This document shows, in pieces, positions 1 to 11,332 of a DNA stretch of 64,000 bases. The number at the start of each line of letters is the position of its first letter. The first letter of the stretch is position 1. The position numbers and the translations under genes are program-made. This DNA comes from Prionace glauca. Lineage: Eukaryota > Chordata > Chondrichthyes > Carcharhiniformes > Carcharhinidae. A model generated the notes under the pieces. That model had not been told where the DNA came from, did not search any database, and saw only the letters and a program-made list of their open reading frames with translations. Location: positions 71,852,850 through 71,916,849 of the forward strand of contig CM075724.1 of assembly GCA_037974335.1 (NCBI GenBank). The letters run 5' to 3'.

Positions 1-2613
1 AGGAAGACGCTGGTGGGTGTCGTCTATAGGACCCCGAAATATGATCTGGAGGTGGGGCGGGCTGTTAACGCGCAAATAAGTGCGGCGTGCAGGAATGGGA
101 CAGCTGTAGTTATTGGGGATTTCAATCTGCGTATTGATTGGTCGATCCATGTTGGACACGGTGGGCTCGAGGAGGAGTTCTTGGAATGCTGCCGGGATAA
201 TTTCCTTGAACAGTGTGTGTTGGAGCCGACGAGGGATTCAGCTATCTTGGATCTGGTGCTATGTAATGAGGCGGGTAGAATTAGGGACCTTACGGTGAAG
301 GTTCCTCTTGGAGAGAGTGATCATTGTATGGTGGAGTTTCTGGTGCAGATGGAGGAGGAGAAAGTGGGTTCCCGGACACGCGTCCTTTGTTTGAATAGAG
401 GGGAGGACGGTAGGATGAGAGAAGAATTGGCGAATGTGGACTGGGGGAGTGCAGTGGAGGGAGGGTCTGTTGAGGAGCAGTGGAGGATCTTTAAGGAGAT
501 CTTTCTTGGTGCTCAGCAGAAATTTATTCCGATGGTCAGAAAGGACTGTAGGAAGAGAGGTAATAAGCCGTGGATAACGAAGGAGGTGAAGGAAAGTGTG
601 AAATTAAAAGCGGAGGAATTTAGAGTAGCTAAGAGTTGTGGGCGAGAAGAGGATTGGGAGAGGTTTCAATGTCAACAAAGATTGACAAAGAAGTTGAAAA
701 AGGAGGGTAGGAGAAACTATGAAGCTGGGCTAGCACTTAATATAAAAAAGGATAGCAAGAGTTTTCATAAATATATAAAAAGGAAGAGGCTGGCTAGGGT
801 GAACGTTGGTCCTTTAGAGGATGAGAAAGGGGACCTAGTGGTAGGGGATGGGGATATGGCTAAGGTATTGAATAACTTTTTTGTTTCTGTTTTAACGGAG
901 GAGGACTTGAATAATTTGCCAGGTATTAGCGATGGAAAGGTGGTAGGACTGGAGAGTCTTAATGACATTACTGTTACGACAGAGGCGGTGCTCGACAGAC
1001 TGGAGGGGCTGATTGTGGACAAGTCCCCAGGACCGGATGGAATGCATCCGAGGGTTCTGAAAGAAATGGCGGAGGTTATAGTGGATGCATTGGTGGTTAT
1101 TTTCCAGACATCGCTGGATTCCGGGGAAGTGCCGGAAGATTGGAAAACGGCTAATGTTACACCGTTGTTTAAGAAGGGTGCCAGGCAAAAGGCAGGGAAT
1201 TATAGGCCGGTTAGTTTAACGTCTCTGGTCGGTAAAATGTTAGAATCCGTCATTAAAGAGGAAATTGCGAGGCATCTTGAAGGGAATTGCTTGATAGAGC
1301 AGATGTAGCACGGTTTCATTAAAGGGAAGTTCTGTCTGACAAATTTATTGGAGTTCTATGAGGATGTGTCTAGGGCGGTGGATCGAGGAGAGCCGGTGGA
1401 TGTGGTCTTTCTGGATTTTCAGAAGGCGTTAGACAAAGTATCTCATAAGAGGTTATTGCAGAAGGTCAGGGGACATGGAGTTGGGGGTAGGGTGTTAGCG
1501 TGGATAGAGGATTGGTTGTCAAATAGGAGGCAGAGAGTGGGGGTCAACAGGTGCTATTCGGATTGGCGGATGGTGACTAGTGGAGTGCCCCAGGGGTCGG
1601 TGCTGGGGCCTCAGCTTTTTACCATTTATATAGATGATCTGGAGGAGGGAACCGAGTGTAGGGTGTCGAAATTTGCGGATGACACCAAGATTGGGGGAAC
1701 GGCAAATTGTGCGGAGGGTGTGGAAAGTCTGCAGAAGTATCTAGATAGGCTGGACGAATGGGCCAGGAAATGGCAAATGGAATTTAATGTTGGCAAGTGT
1801 CAGGTGGTCCACTTTGGTAGGAAGAATGGTAGGAAGGACTATTACTTACGTGGCGAAAAACTGCAGCAGGCGACGGTGCAGAGGGACCTCGGGGTCCTTG
1901 TGCATGAGTCGCAAAAACCCAGCTTGCAGGTGCAGCAGGTGGTCAGGAAGGCGAATGGGTTGCTGGCCTTCATAGCGAAGGGGATTGAATATAAATGTAG
2001 GGAGGTCTTGCTGCAGCTGTACAGTGCATTGGTGAGGCCGCAGCTGGAGTACTGTGTGCAGTTTTGGGCGCCGCACCTGCGCAAAGATATTTTGGCCTTG
2101 GAAGGATTTCAGAGGAGGTTTACTAGGCTGATACCGGAGTTCAGGGGGTTGAGCTATGAGGAGAGGCTGAATGAACGAGGCTTGTACTCGTTGGAGTTTA
2201 GAAGAATGAGGGGAGATCTCATTGAGACGTATAAGATGATGAATGGAATGGATACGATAGAGGTGGAGAGACTCTTCCCACTCAAAAAAGACAGTAGGAC
2301 TAGGGGGCACAGCCTCAAGATAAAGGGGGGGGGGGCGTTTTAGAACGGAGTTGAGGAGGAACTTCTTCACTCAAAGGGTGGTGAATCTCTGGAATTTTCT
2401 ACCCGTTGAAGTCGTGGAGGCTGCCTCGCTAAATATTTTCAAGAAGCGGGTTGATGGGTTTTTGATAAGAGAGGGGATTAAGGGTTATGGGGAAAGGGCC
2501 GGAAAGTGGAACTGAGCCACGACAGATCAGCCATGATCTTATTGAATGGCGGGGCAGGCTCGAATGACCAGATGGCCTACTCCTGCTCCTATTTCTTATG
2601 TTCTTATGTTCTT
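1..2613 (+). mobile_element. CR1-type LINE, family A, cut by window start
   Basis: Non-LTR retrotransposon ORF2 and 3' UTR. The reading frame opens in the endonuclease domain (VIGDFN near 110-125, SDH near 319-327) and runs through reverse transcriptase: DKSPGPDGMHP (about 1018), NYRPVSLTS (1198), TSGVPQGSVLGP (1576), KFADDTK (1668). The catalytic FADD is intact. One in-frame TAG at 1306-1308 replaces the glutamine of the usual QHGF motif, and the same frame continues after it. A G-tract at about 2325-2337 shifts the frame near the C-terminus; related copies continue there with FFTQRVV. The 3' end at 2593-2613 is TTCTTATG repeated, the CR1 hallmark. It therefore has two visible breaks and is not active. 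Its 5' part lies outside the window. The 3' end abuts the duplicated block, so it inserted into that block. Confidence 0.93.
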
Positions 2614-2929
2614 AATATAAAATGCACTGTACTACAAAATGAAAAACGTTCCTGAGGTTGTAGTGTCATCGAGAAGACAAGAGTTGCAGATATATGCTGG
2701 AACAGAAAATTGCCAAGTGACTTTGATAACACACAAGAACGAAATAATGGCCATCTACGATGCAAAATAATCCAACCACTGATTCTTGACATTCAATGTC
2801 ATTCTCCTTACTGAAAATCACAATACCAGCATCCGAAGGGTTATCATTTACCTGGTACTAATCATCCATATAAATACGTTGGCATGTACATGAAATCTGT
2901 AAAATAAAGAGTTCGTAATCTGAAGTCAA

Positions 2930-5185
2930 AGCGTGCACAAAGTTATATGGTTGTGGTTGCTGGGGGTAAATAATGTAATCTCTTGGATATCACTACAGAA
3001 ATTCCACAGGGCAATGTCCTCTGATTAATTAAGCAGTGTGATGGAATATCCTCTATGATCTGCATGAATGAAGCTCAGCACATTCATAATCACATCTTGG
3101 AAGTTCCCTTCATCAGTCACCATGCAGACTTGGAAATATGTTGCCATTCGGTCGAAATTCAGGATATTTCTCCTCCCCCAGCCCCCAACGGCGCTCCTGG
3201 TGTACGTGTAACTTAGAAAATTGTCAAGTGACTTTGAAAGGCAAATAGGGATGGTCAGTAAATGTTGGCCTAAATATCAATGTCCACAAAATGTAAGTTA
3301 AATTACAAACTGACATATGGTCTTCAATGCAGCACGAAATGTTGATGGATGTATGCTTCTCGACAACGCACACCTAACCTCGGTCGTTGTATACTTGAAA
3401 CAACATTGACTGAAGATGCCCCAGATTGCATTGTTTATTGTTTTACCAATTCCATCAGCTCACCGTAATTTTGACACCAGTTAGTTCAGACAATCTTTGT
3501 ACAAGGCTCAATTATATGTTATAACATAGGCAATTACATGAAAATCTGGAAACTAAAAGTGTTCCTGCTTTGCAGTAATTCTCAACACAAAGTTATATGG
3601 GTGCGGTTGCAATAGGTCAGTCATCTAATTTCCAGAACATCACCACAGGAATTCTGCAGGACCGCGTTCGCTGATGAACTGCTTCATCAATGACCTGTCT
3701 TCCGTCATAGGATAAGAAATAGGGAAGTTTTTTGATGATTGCAAAAGATTCAAAATTACTTGTACTTAAGTTTGAAGCTCCTAATATTTAAACGGAATAG
3801 GCCCTGGACAATATCCAACTCGAACAGAGAAGTGCCAGCTGACGTTGGCAATACCCGTGCGAAACAATGGCCGACGACACTAAGAAGGAATCTAACTATT
3901 GTGACTTCACATGCAGAGTAATTGCCATTAATTAATCTCACACTATCAATATCCTCGAGGATTACGATTCATTGGAAACTTACGAAGACGATCCATATAA
4001 ATATGTTGGCTACAAGAACAATTCAGAGGCGAGGGATGCTGCACCCTGTTACTCGTCCGCTGAGTCCAGAACACCTGTCCGCCATCAAAAAGGTATACGT
4101 TATGTGATGGAGTGTCTTCTATGGTCTGGACAAATGCAGCTCAAATGTTGCTCAATAAGCTCATCAGATTCAGAAATGGACTGCCGCTTAATTTAACATA
4201 GAACATAGAACATTACAGCGCAGAACAGGCCCTTCGGCCCACGATGTTGCGCCGACCAGTTACAAAACAATGACCCACTAGCCTAAACCAATCCCTTTTC
4301 GTCCATAAACCTATCCACAGTTCTCTTAAATGCCCCCAAACTAGGCGCATTTACAACTGCAGCTGGCAGGGCATTCCAGTCCCTCACCACCCTCTGGGTA
4401 AAGAACCTACCCCTGACATCAGTCCTATAACTACCCCCCCTTAATTTAAAGCCATGCCCCCTCGTGCTAGCTTTCTCCATCCTAGGAAATAGGCTATCAC
4501 TATCTACCCTGTCTAAATCTCTAATCATCTTATATGTTTCAACAAGGTCCCCTCTTAGCCGCCTTCTTTCCAGCGAAAACAACCCCAAATCTCTCACTCT
4601 CTCCTCATAGGATCCCCCCTCCATACCAGGCAACATCCTGGTAAACCTCTTCTGCACCCTCTCCAAAGCCTCTACATCCTTCCTGTAATGTGGGGACCAG
4701 AACTGCACACAAAACTCCAAGTGCGGCCGCACCAGAGTTGTGTACAGTTGCATCATGACGCTGCGACTCCTAAATTCAATCCCCCTACCAATAAAAAAAT
4801 TTGCGTCACATTCACAAATATTCCATCCTTCTAACATGAACGGACAATGCAGCAATCTGTAGCATGCAAAAGATGCACTTCTGTAAGTTCCGAGACAGCA
4901 CGTTCCAAGCGAATCACTGCTCCGATCTGGAAGGACAAGGGAAGCAGGAATATGGAAACATCACCATCGAACACTTTCCCTTCAAGTCACTCACCATCCT
5001 TACGTGGGATGACATCACCGTTCCCTCACTGTCGCTGGGTCAAAATCGAAGGACTTCCTCCATAACCGTACCGTGCCTGTAAATGCATTGCATGAACTAC
5101 AACAGTTCAAGAAAGACATTAAGTCCCATATTCTGAAGGGCAATAAAGATGGACAATAAATCCTGGACTTGCCAAATATTCCCAC
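2930..5185 (+). mobile_element. Degraded LINE remnants, family R (tail like GGCAATAAATGCTGGCC)
   Basis: Fragments of an old non-LTR element make up most of the duplicated block. The order matches RT to 3' end: TTCATCAATGACCTGTCTTC at about 3683 (RT FINDL region), TGGACAATATCCA at about 3804, AGTGTGATGGA-type sequence near 4105, GATCTGGAAGGACAAGG at about 4923, and a decayed GGCAATAAAGATGGACAATAA tail near 5139. A second partial copy occupies about 2930-3290. No reading frame survives. Other copies of this family are at 22918, 31545 and 61296. I recognise the family as common in elasmobranchs, but its clade is uncertain. Confidence 0.65.
4195..4797 (-). mobile_element. 5'-truncated CR1 LINE 3' end, with target duplication
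   Basis: Minus-strand C-terminus of a CR1 ORF2 plus its 3' tail. It encodes a run with HLEFCVQFWSPHYRKDVEAL, RFTRMLPGMEGG, RRLRGDLVETYKM and FFTQRVVRDWNALP. The 3' end at 4195 reads (minus) as repeated TTCTATGT. The 5-bp AATTT at 4190-4194 and 4798-4802 is the target-site duplication. The paralogous site near 25114 is empty, so the insertion followed the duplication. It is closest to family C but carries its own variants. Confidence 0.9.
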
Positions 5186-5401
5186 ATCGTGTAAACTTAT
5201 GAACAAGATTTATGAAGTTCATAGAGCTTTTCAATAACTGGTAGGTATTGCAAATTTAAACTTAACAATACTTATCCTCAGTTTTGGACAATTTCCTGGA
5301 GGCTAAAATAAAATAGTATTTGCATTGATCGTAACTGGTGACGTTGTTTGTTGCAATAGTTCGGAGAAAATAATTTTATTGAATAATTTTGGTTGTCAAT
5401 T

Positions 5402-5520
5402 CCTGTCAAAGGGAAAGAAGGAGGGGAGTAGGTGGAGGAAGAAAGGGAGTTTGTGGAGGAATGAGGGAAGTGGGGGGAGGAAGGAGGGGAGTAGGGAGAG
5501 GAAGGAGGGGAGTCCCAAAA
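5402..5520 (+). repeat. Purine-only GGA-rich simple repeat
   Basis: A run of AGGAGGGGAGTAGG-like units, almost free of pyrimidines on the plus strand, lies between the end of the duplicated block and the first recognisable LINE B codons. It may be the 5' end of the LINE insertion or a target microsatellite. Confidence 0.75.
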
Positions 5521-5649
5521 GCTTCAGACCCTGAATCTGCCAAACAGGTTTGAGATTCTTGCTCCCAGTGTGGACAAGAACGAGAACTGCAAGGTGGATG
5601 AGCAAACTCCAAACGGCGCAGGGAGCGTTCGAAGCAGAAGAAGTAAAGA

Positions 5650-6202
5650 GAAATGTAATGGTAATTGGGGATCGTGTAGTCAGGGGTATAGACACTGTCC
5701 TTTGTGACAAGGATAACAAATCCCGAAGGTTGTGTTGCCTGCTTGATGCGCGGGTCCAGGATGCCTGATCTGGGCTGCAGAGAAACCTGGAGTGGGAGGC
5801 TAAGTATCCAGTTGTTGTGGTTCATGTAGGCGCCAATGGCACAGGCAAAATAGGAACTTGGGATCTGCAGAGAGAGTATGAAAAGCTGGGAACCAAATTA
5901 AAAAGCAGAACCAACAAGGTGGTTATATATGGATTACTACCTGAACCACGTGCAAATTGGTACAGGGTAAATAGGATTATGGAGGTGAATGCGTGGCTCA
6001 AGGACTGTTGTGGGAGGAATGGGTTGGAATTTATGGGGCATTGGCACCAGTATTGGGGCAGATGAGATCTGTTCAGATCGGATGGGCTTTGTCTGAATCG
6101 TGCTGGGACCAGAGTCCTGGCAAATCGTGTAACTAGGGCTGTAGATCGGGCTTTAAACGAATTAGTGGGGGCAGGGGGAGGGGGGAGGCTGCAGGGGTAG
6201 TG
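5650..6202 (+). pseudogene. LINE ORF1 remnant, SGNH-esterase domain
   Basis: This is the C-terminal part of a CR1 ORF1. In the family this is an SGNH-hydrolase (esterase) domain thought to help membrane or RNP handling. Visible blocks are VMVIGDRVVRG, VVVHVGANGTGK, GLLPEPRANWYRVN and LNRAGTRVLANRV. In-frame stops fall at about 5768 and 6064. Two of the three hydrolase positions are altered (GDR for GDS, SDGLC for SDGLH), so it cannot be a working esterase. The N-terminal zinc-finger and coiled-coil part is missing. Confidence 0.8.
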
Positions 6203-7171
6203 GGAATTACAAAGCCTAAAGTAAAGGAGAGGGTACGAGTGCAGGTTGATGTTGAGGACATTCTACTCATTAAAGGAATAGGTGGCACGGGAGAGGATAG
6301 TCGGGTTTCAACAAATGGGGTCCAGATAAAGGCTGGCATAAAGATGTTTTACCTGAATGCACAAAGCATTCGAAACAAAGTGAATGGCACAAATTAGCAC
6401 AAATGGATATGGTCTAGTGGCCATTATGGAAATGTGGTTGCAGGGTGACCCGGACTGGGAACTGAATAGCCAGGGGTATCAGACATTTAGGAAGGATAGC
6501 CAGGAGGATAAATGATTTGGGGGAGCTGTGTTAACTAAGGATAATATCAGGGCAGTAGAAAGATCAGATATAGGATCCAAAGAGCAAAAGGTGGAATCGT
6601 TGTGGGTGGAGATAAGAAATAGTCAGGGGAGAAAGTCCCTGTGGGTCTATAGGCCCCAAAATAATAATTTTGAGGTGGGGCGGGCTATAAACAAGCAAAT
6701 AATTGATGCATGCAAAAACAGAATGACGATAATTATGGGGGGTTTTAAACTGCATATTGATTTGTTAACTCAAGTCGAGCACAGTGGGCTTGAGGAAGAG
6801 TTCTTGGAATGCTGTCAGGATAGTTTCATTGAACAGTATATTACAGAACGTACGAGGGAGTGAGTTATCTTAGATCTGTTACTGTGTAACGAGGCAGGTA
6901 GAATTAGGGATTGTCTTGTGAGTGATCCTATTTGGATGAGTGATCACAATATGGTTGAATTTCTGATGCAGACGGAAGGTGAGAATGTAGGGTCCCAAAC
7001 CAGTGTCCTCTGCTTCAAAAGAGGGAAGTATGATAAGATGAGGGCAGAATTGGCTAATGTAGATTGGGGGTGCAGTTTGGTTGGTAGGACAGCTGAGGAA
7101 CAGTGGACGATTTTTCAGGAGATCTTTTTCGGTACTCAGCAGAAATATATTCCAATAATAAAGTAGGACTG

Positions 7172-7821
7172 TCAGAAAAGGGGTAAACACAGAAAAAAGT
7201 CTGACAACACCAGGTTTTAGTCCAACCTATTTATTTGATAATATTCTCACAAGCTTTCGAGGGGACTGCCTCTTCGTCAGGTGAATGGAGAGTTCTGGCT
7301 TCAGACTGAGCATATAAAGCAAACATCTTTATGCCAGCCTTTATCTGGACCCCATTTGTTGAAACCCGACTATCCTCTCCCGTACCACCTATTCCTTTAA
7401 TGAGTGGAATGTCCTCAACATTAACCTGCACTCGTACCCTCTCCTCTACTTTAGGCTTTGTAATTCCCACTACCCCTGCAGCCTCCCCCCTCCCCCTGCC
7501 CCCACTAATTCGTTTAAAGCCCTATCTACAGCCCTAGTTACACGATTTGCCAGGACTCTGGTCCCAGCACGATTCCCAGACAAAGCCCATCCTATCTGAA
7601 CAGATCTCAGACAGAGCATATAAAGCACATATAAAACACTGTGCTTTAAATGCTCTTTCTGAGGCCAGAACTCTCCATTCACCTGACGAAGAGGCAGTCC
7701 CCTCGAAAGCTTGTGAGAATATTATCAAATAAATACGTTGGACTAAAACCTGGTGTTGTCAGACTTTTTACTGTGTTTACGCTAGTCCAACGCCGGCATA
7801 CCCACATCAGAAAAGGGGTAA
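7172..7821 (+). mobile_element. Fold-back retroposon-like element with 15-bp target duplication
   Basis: The arms at about 7187-7300 and 7668-7790 are inverted repeats of each other; the shared arm contains GACAACACCAGGTTTTAGTCC and CACAAGCTTTCGAGG. Flanks 7172-7186 and 7807-7821 are identical (TCAGAAAAGGGGTAA), and joining them restores the LINE B frame region. The right end extends past the inverted arm to GCCGGCATACCCACATCA, a fixed end also seen at 35.9 and 46.3 kb. The left end is variable and shares GGGGTAA with the target. Ends this unequal argue against a simple cut-and-paste TIR element. The family recurs at 10724, 35924 and 46207. Confidence 0.8.
7322..7606 (-). mobile_element. Inverted LINE A segment held in the fold-back loop
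   Basis: Reverse complement of a CR1 family A segment matching 6063-6349 of the neighbouring LINE, with only about eight differences by eye over about 285 bp. It covers the end of ORF1 and the start of ORF2. It has neither LINE end. It is flanked by 21-bp direct repeats, one mismatch apart, at 7301-7321 and 7607-7627 (TCAGACTGAGCATATAAAGCA and TCAGACAGAGCATATAAAGCA). Confidence 0.85.
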
Positions 7822-8139
7822 CCAGCTGTGGATATTGAAGGAAATATTGGAGAGCATTAAATTAAAAACCGATGCATACAGAGCGGCTGTAAATAATGGG
7901 GAATCAGAAGGTTGGGAAACATTAAAAAAAAACAATAAAGAATGACTAAGAAAGCAAAAAAGAAAGGAAAAATAGTGTATGACGTTAAACTAGCTCTAAA
8001 TGTAATATATCATCGTGAAAGTTTTTATAAATATATAAAGAAGAAGAGACTGGCTAGATTGAATATTGGACCCTTGGAGGATGAGACAGGAGATTTAACG
8101 GTGGGTAGTGAGGAAATGGCTGAAACTTTAAATAAGTTT

Positions 8140-8748
8140 AGAACATAGAACATTACAACACAAACAGGCCCTTCGGCCCTCGAGTTGCGCGGATCATATC
8201 AACCCCACCAATCTATAGACCTATCTATAACCCCCAATCCCATTAAACCCCATATACTCATCCAGAAGTCTTTGAAAAGACCCCAGCGAGTTCGCCTCCA
8301 CCACCGATGACGGCAGCCGATTCCATTCACTCACCACCCTCTGAGTGAAAAACTTACCCCTAACATCACCTCTGTACTTCCCTCCCTGCACCTTAAATCT
8401 GTGTCCTCTCGTAGCGACCATTTCAACCCGGGGAAATAGCCTCTGAGAGTCCACCCTATCTATTCCTCTCAACATTTTATAAACTTCTATCAGGTCGCCT
8501 CTCAACCTTCGCCTCTCTAGGGAAAAGAGTCCCAGCTCCCTCAACCTATCTTCATAAGGCATGCCTCCCAGTCCAGGCAACATCCTTGTAAATCTCCTCT
8601 GTACCCTTTCAATAGCTTCTACGTCTTTCCTATAGTGAGGCGACCAGAACTGCGCACAGTACTCCAAATGAGGCCTGACAAGGGTCCTGTAAAGTTGCAG
8701 CATTACCTCCCGACTCCTAAACTCAATCCCTCGATTAATGAAGGCCAG
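8140..8748 (-). mobile_element. CR1 family B 3' fragment with 7-bp target duplication
   Basis: Minus-strand C-terminal ORF2 and 3' UTR of family B, 5'-truncated. It encodes AFINRGIEFRSREVMLQLYR, RRFTRMLPGLGGM and FFTQRVVSEWNRLPSS. The tail contains GGGCCGAAGGGCCTGTTTG (minus strand) and TTCTATG. TAAGTTT at 8133-8139 and 8749-8755 is the target duplication. It lies inside LINE B and so is younger than that element. The frame stays open across the truncated C-terminus, which suggests a fairly recent copy. Confidence 0.92.
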
Positions 8749-10715
8749 TAAGTTTCTTGTGTCGGTCTTCATGGATGAGGACACAAATAGCTTACTGAAT
8801 ATTAAAGATAGCGGGTTGGTAGGGGATGAGATCCGTAATACAATTACTGTTAGTCGAGAGATAGTGCTTGGTAGACTAATGGGACTGAAAGTAGACAAGT
8901 CCCAGGGACCAGATGGAATGCATCCCAGGGTATTGAATGAAATGGCAGAGTAATAGCAGATGCCTTAATAATTATTTATCAAAATTTGCCGGACTCTGGG
9001 GAAGTGCCGGTGGATTGGAAAACAGCTGCTGTTTAAAAAAGGTAGCAGACAAAAGGCAGGGAACTATCGGCTGGTTAGCTTAACGTCCGTAGTTGGAAAA
9101 ATGCTAGAATCCATCATCAAAGAAGAAATAGCAAGACACTAGAAAAGAACGGTTTGATCAAGCAGACGCAGCATTGGTTCGTGAAGGGGAAGACGTGTTT
9201 AACAAAATTACTGTATTTTTGTGAAGATGTGACTCGTGCAGTAGACGGTGGGGGGTGGGGGGGGTGTAGTGGATGTGGTGCTTTTAGACTTCCAGAAGGC
9301 GTTTGATAAGGTGCCTCACAAAAGGTTGCTGCAGAAGAATAGGATACACGGAATTGGGGGTAAAGTGTTAGCATGGATTGAGGATTGGTTATCTACCAGG
9401 AAGCAGAAAGTTGGAATCAATGGATTCTTTTCTGGTTGGCAGTTGGTGACTAGTGGAGTGCCGCAGGGATCGGTGCTGGGGCCTCAACTGTTTACCATAT
9501 ACATAGACGATCTGGAGGAACGGGCTGAGCGTAGGGTAACAAAAATTGCTGATGACACAAAGATGAGTGGAAAAGCGAATTACGTGGAGGATGTGAAAAG
9601 TCTGCAGAGAGATCTGGATAGGCTGAGTGAGTGGGGGAGGACCTGGCAGATGGAGTATAACGTTCGCAAATGTGAGGTTATCCACTTTGGTAGAAATAAT
9701 AGTCGGAGGCAATAATACTTAAAGGGTGAAAAGCTGCAGCATGCTACTGTGCAGAGGGATCTGGGGGTCCTTGTGCACGAATCGCAAAACCTCAGTCTGC
9801 AGATGCAGCAGGTGATCAAGAAGGCGAATGGAATGTTCGCCTTCATCGTGAGTGGGATAGAACATAAAAAAACAGGGAGGTCTTGCTGAAACTGTAGAAG
9901 GCACTGGTGAGGTCGCAACTCAAAACTGTGCGCAGTTTTGGTTCCCTTACTTGCGAAAGGATGTATTGGACTTGGAGGGAGTACAGGGAAGGTTCGCCAG
10001 GCTGATACCAGGGATGAGGGAGTTAGCTCAAGAGGAGAGATTAAATAGACTGGGCCTGTACTCGTTGGAGTTTACAAGGTGAGGGGGGATCTTATAGAGA
10101 ATTACAAGATAATGAAAGGGCCCCATAGGGTAGAGATAGAGAGATTCTTTCCACTTAGAAAAGAAAACGGAACTAGAGGGCACAGCCTCAAAATGAAAGG
10201 GGTGGGGGGAAGATTAGAACGGAGTTTAGGAGGAACTTCTTCGCTCAAAGGGTGCTGAATCTCTGAAATTCTCTGCCCATTGAAGTGGTGGAGGCTACCT
10301 CGTTGAATATGTTTAAGAAACCACAAGTCACAGATTTCTGACAGACAGGGGAATTAAGGGTTAAGGGGACAAAGCGGGAAAGTGGAACTGATCCACTTCA
10401 GATCAGCCATCATTTTGCTGAATAGCGGGGTAGGCTCGAAGGGCTAGATGGCCTACTCTTGTTCTCATTTCTTCTGTTCTTATGTTCTTTGGCGGTAACA
10501 CAGCACGTGATGAAATTGATCATTTATGTATTTTCTTCCTCTCAAAGACAGAACGGTTACTGAGGAAATGACCGGCCAGTTATAGATTCATGTCAGTTTC
10601 AGTGTTGGGGAATAGACTGCCATTTCAATGTACTGAACGCTTACACCATAGGTATAATGATGGTCGCATGATACCGAAAATGCTCCTGCTGAATGTGAGC
10701 GTAGAGTAAAACATG

Positions 10716-10817
10716 CTGAGTTCACCTGACGAAGGGGGAAAACTCGAAAGATTGTGAGTATTATCAAATAAATCGGTTGGACTAAAACCTGGTGTTGTCA
10801 GCCTTTTTACTGAGCTC
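10716..10817 (+). repeat. Single arm of the fold-back repeat family
   Basis: Contains CACCTGACGAAGG, ATTATCAAATAAATCGGTTGG and ACCTGGTGTTGTCAG, the same order as the right arm at 7668-7790. It ends early, within TTTTTACTG. The flanks CTGAGTTC (10716-10723) and CTGAGCTC (10810-10817) match at seven of eight bases and are a plausible target duplication. Confidence 0.75.
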
Positions 10818-11175
10818 ATAATTACCAGATTTCCCTTCTAATTATGAACGTGTAGTCAGAGTCCTATCAGAACAATAATAATAGCGGAGTTCAGACAATC
10901 CTCCAGCTCTTGCAGATAGCGTTCTAATTTTTGCGTTTTTTTTGTGTCGGTTTGGTTGCTATTCAGCCACCAGAAGAGATACATACTCTGTTATTTGATC
11001 ACTCCTTAGCCCCACCCATAAATATTTGCCTGCCCCCGGTCTGTTGACCGGGCCAGCTCACTGGCCGGTTTTCGGGCTCTTTCGCACTCCCAGAATCCCT
11101 ACGAAAAAAATCTTCTGACATAATCTAACTCGGACCTGGAAAAGTTTTTGATCGGCTCGAAGTCTCCTTCTGCAA

Positions 11176-11206
11176 GTGAATGGAGGTTTGGCTGAACTCC
11201 ATTCAC
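11176..11206. repeat. Perfect 10-bp inverted repeat
   Basis: GTGAATGGAG and CTCCATTCAC are separated by 11 bases. It could form a hairpin; no function is implied. Confidence 0.8.
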
Positions 11207-11332
11207 AGCATTAGCACCTGAAAGTCCCAGCCGCCGATGCCGTTGGGGACTCCCAGCCGAGATGTCAGTCCTCTCTCAGTAACTCCTGCTGCACAAATTG
11301 ATCAGCGAGAACTTTTACTTAATCACTTATTC

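Larger units (their letters stand above)
2614..5401 (+). repeat. Segmental duplication, copy 1 (partner at 23.6-25.7 and 30.2 kb)
   Basis: From the base after the LINE 3' end, this stretch aligns collinearly with 23575-25653 and then 30246-30330, at roughly nine bases in ten by eye. Shared landmarks include the GTCATCGAGAAGACA region, the TGTTGATGGATGTATGC region and the GATCTGGAAGGACAAGGG region. Copy 1 carries a LINE insertion (4195-4797) absent from copy 2. Copy 2 carries a 4.6-kb LINE absent from copy 1. Homology stops at about 5402, where the next LINE begins. The true left limit lies beyond the family A LINE and so outside the window. Confidence 0.9.
5521..10490 (+). mobile_element. CR1-type LINE, family A, nearly full coding length, twice interrupted
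   Basis: The 5' end starts inside ORF1, just before an NRFEIL segment matching the NRFSVL of the full-length element at 25.6-30.2 kb. ORF1 esterase domain: VIGDR at about 5661 (catalytic Ser of GDS changed to Arg), VHVGANG at 5820, RSDGLCLN at about 6075 (His of DxxH changed). ORF2 begins near 6340 with NAQSIRNKV. Endonuclease pieces are at 6528-7170 and RT at 8740-9720; the RT motif reads KIADDTK at about 9540, with Phe changed to Ile. Many stops and shifts break it. It is interrupted by a fold-back element (7187-7806) and a family B fragment (8140-8748), both with target duplications. The 3' end is TTCTTATG-like at 10475-10490. Confidence 0.9.
10491..11332. other. Stretch without gene
   Basis: Unique-looking DNA apart from one fold-back arm (10716-10817) and a small hairpin (11176-11206). 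No coding signal is seen. Confidence 0.6.

Noticed and set aside
7183-7803. Classic TIR transposon or MITE
   Set aside because: The two ends are unequal, relatives have variable truncation at one end, and the target duplications are long and of different length.
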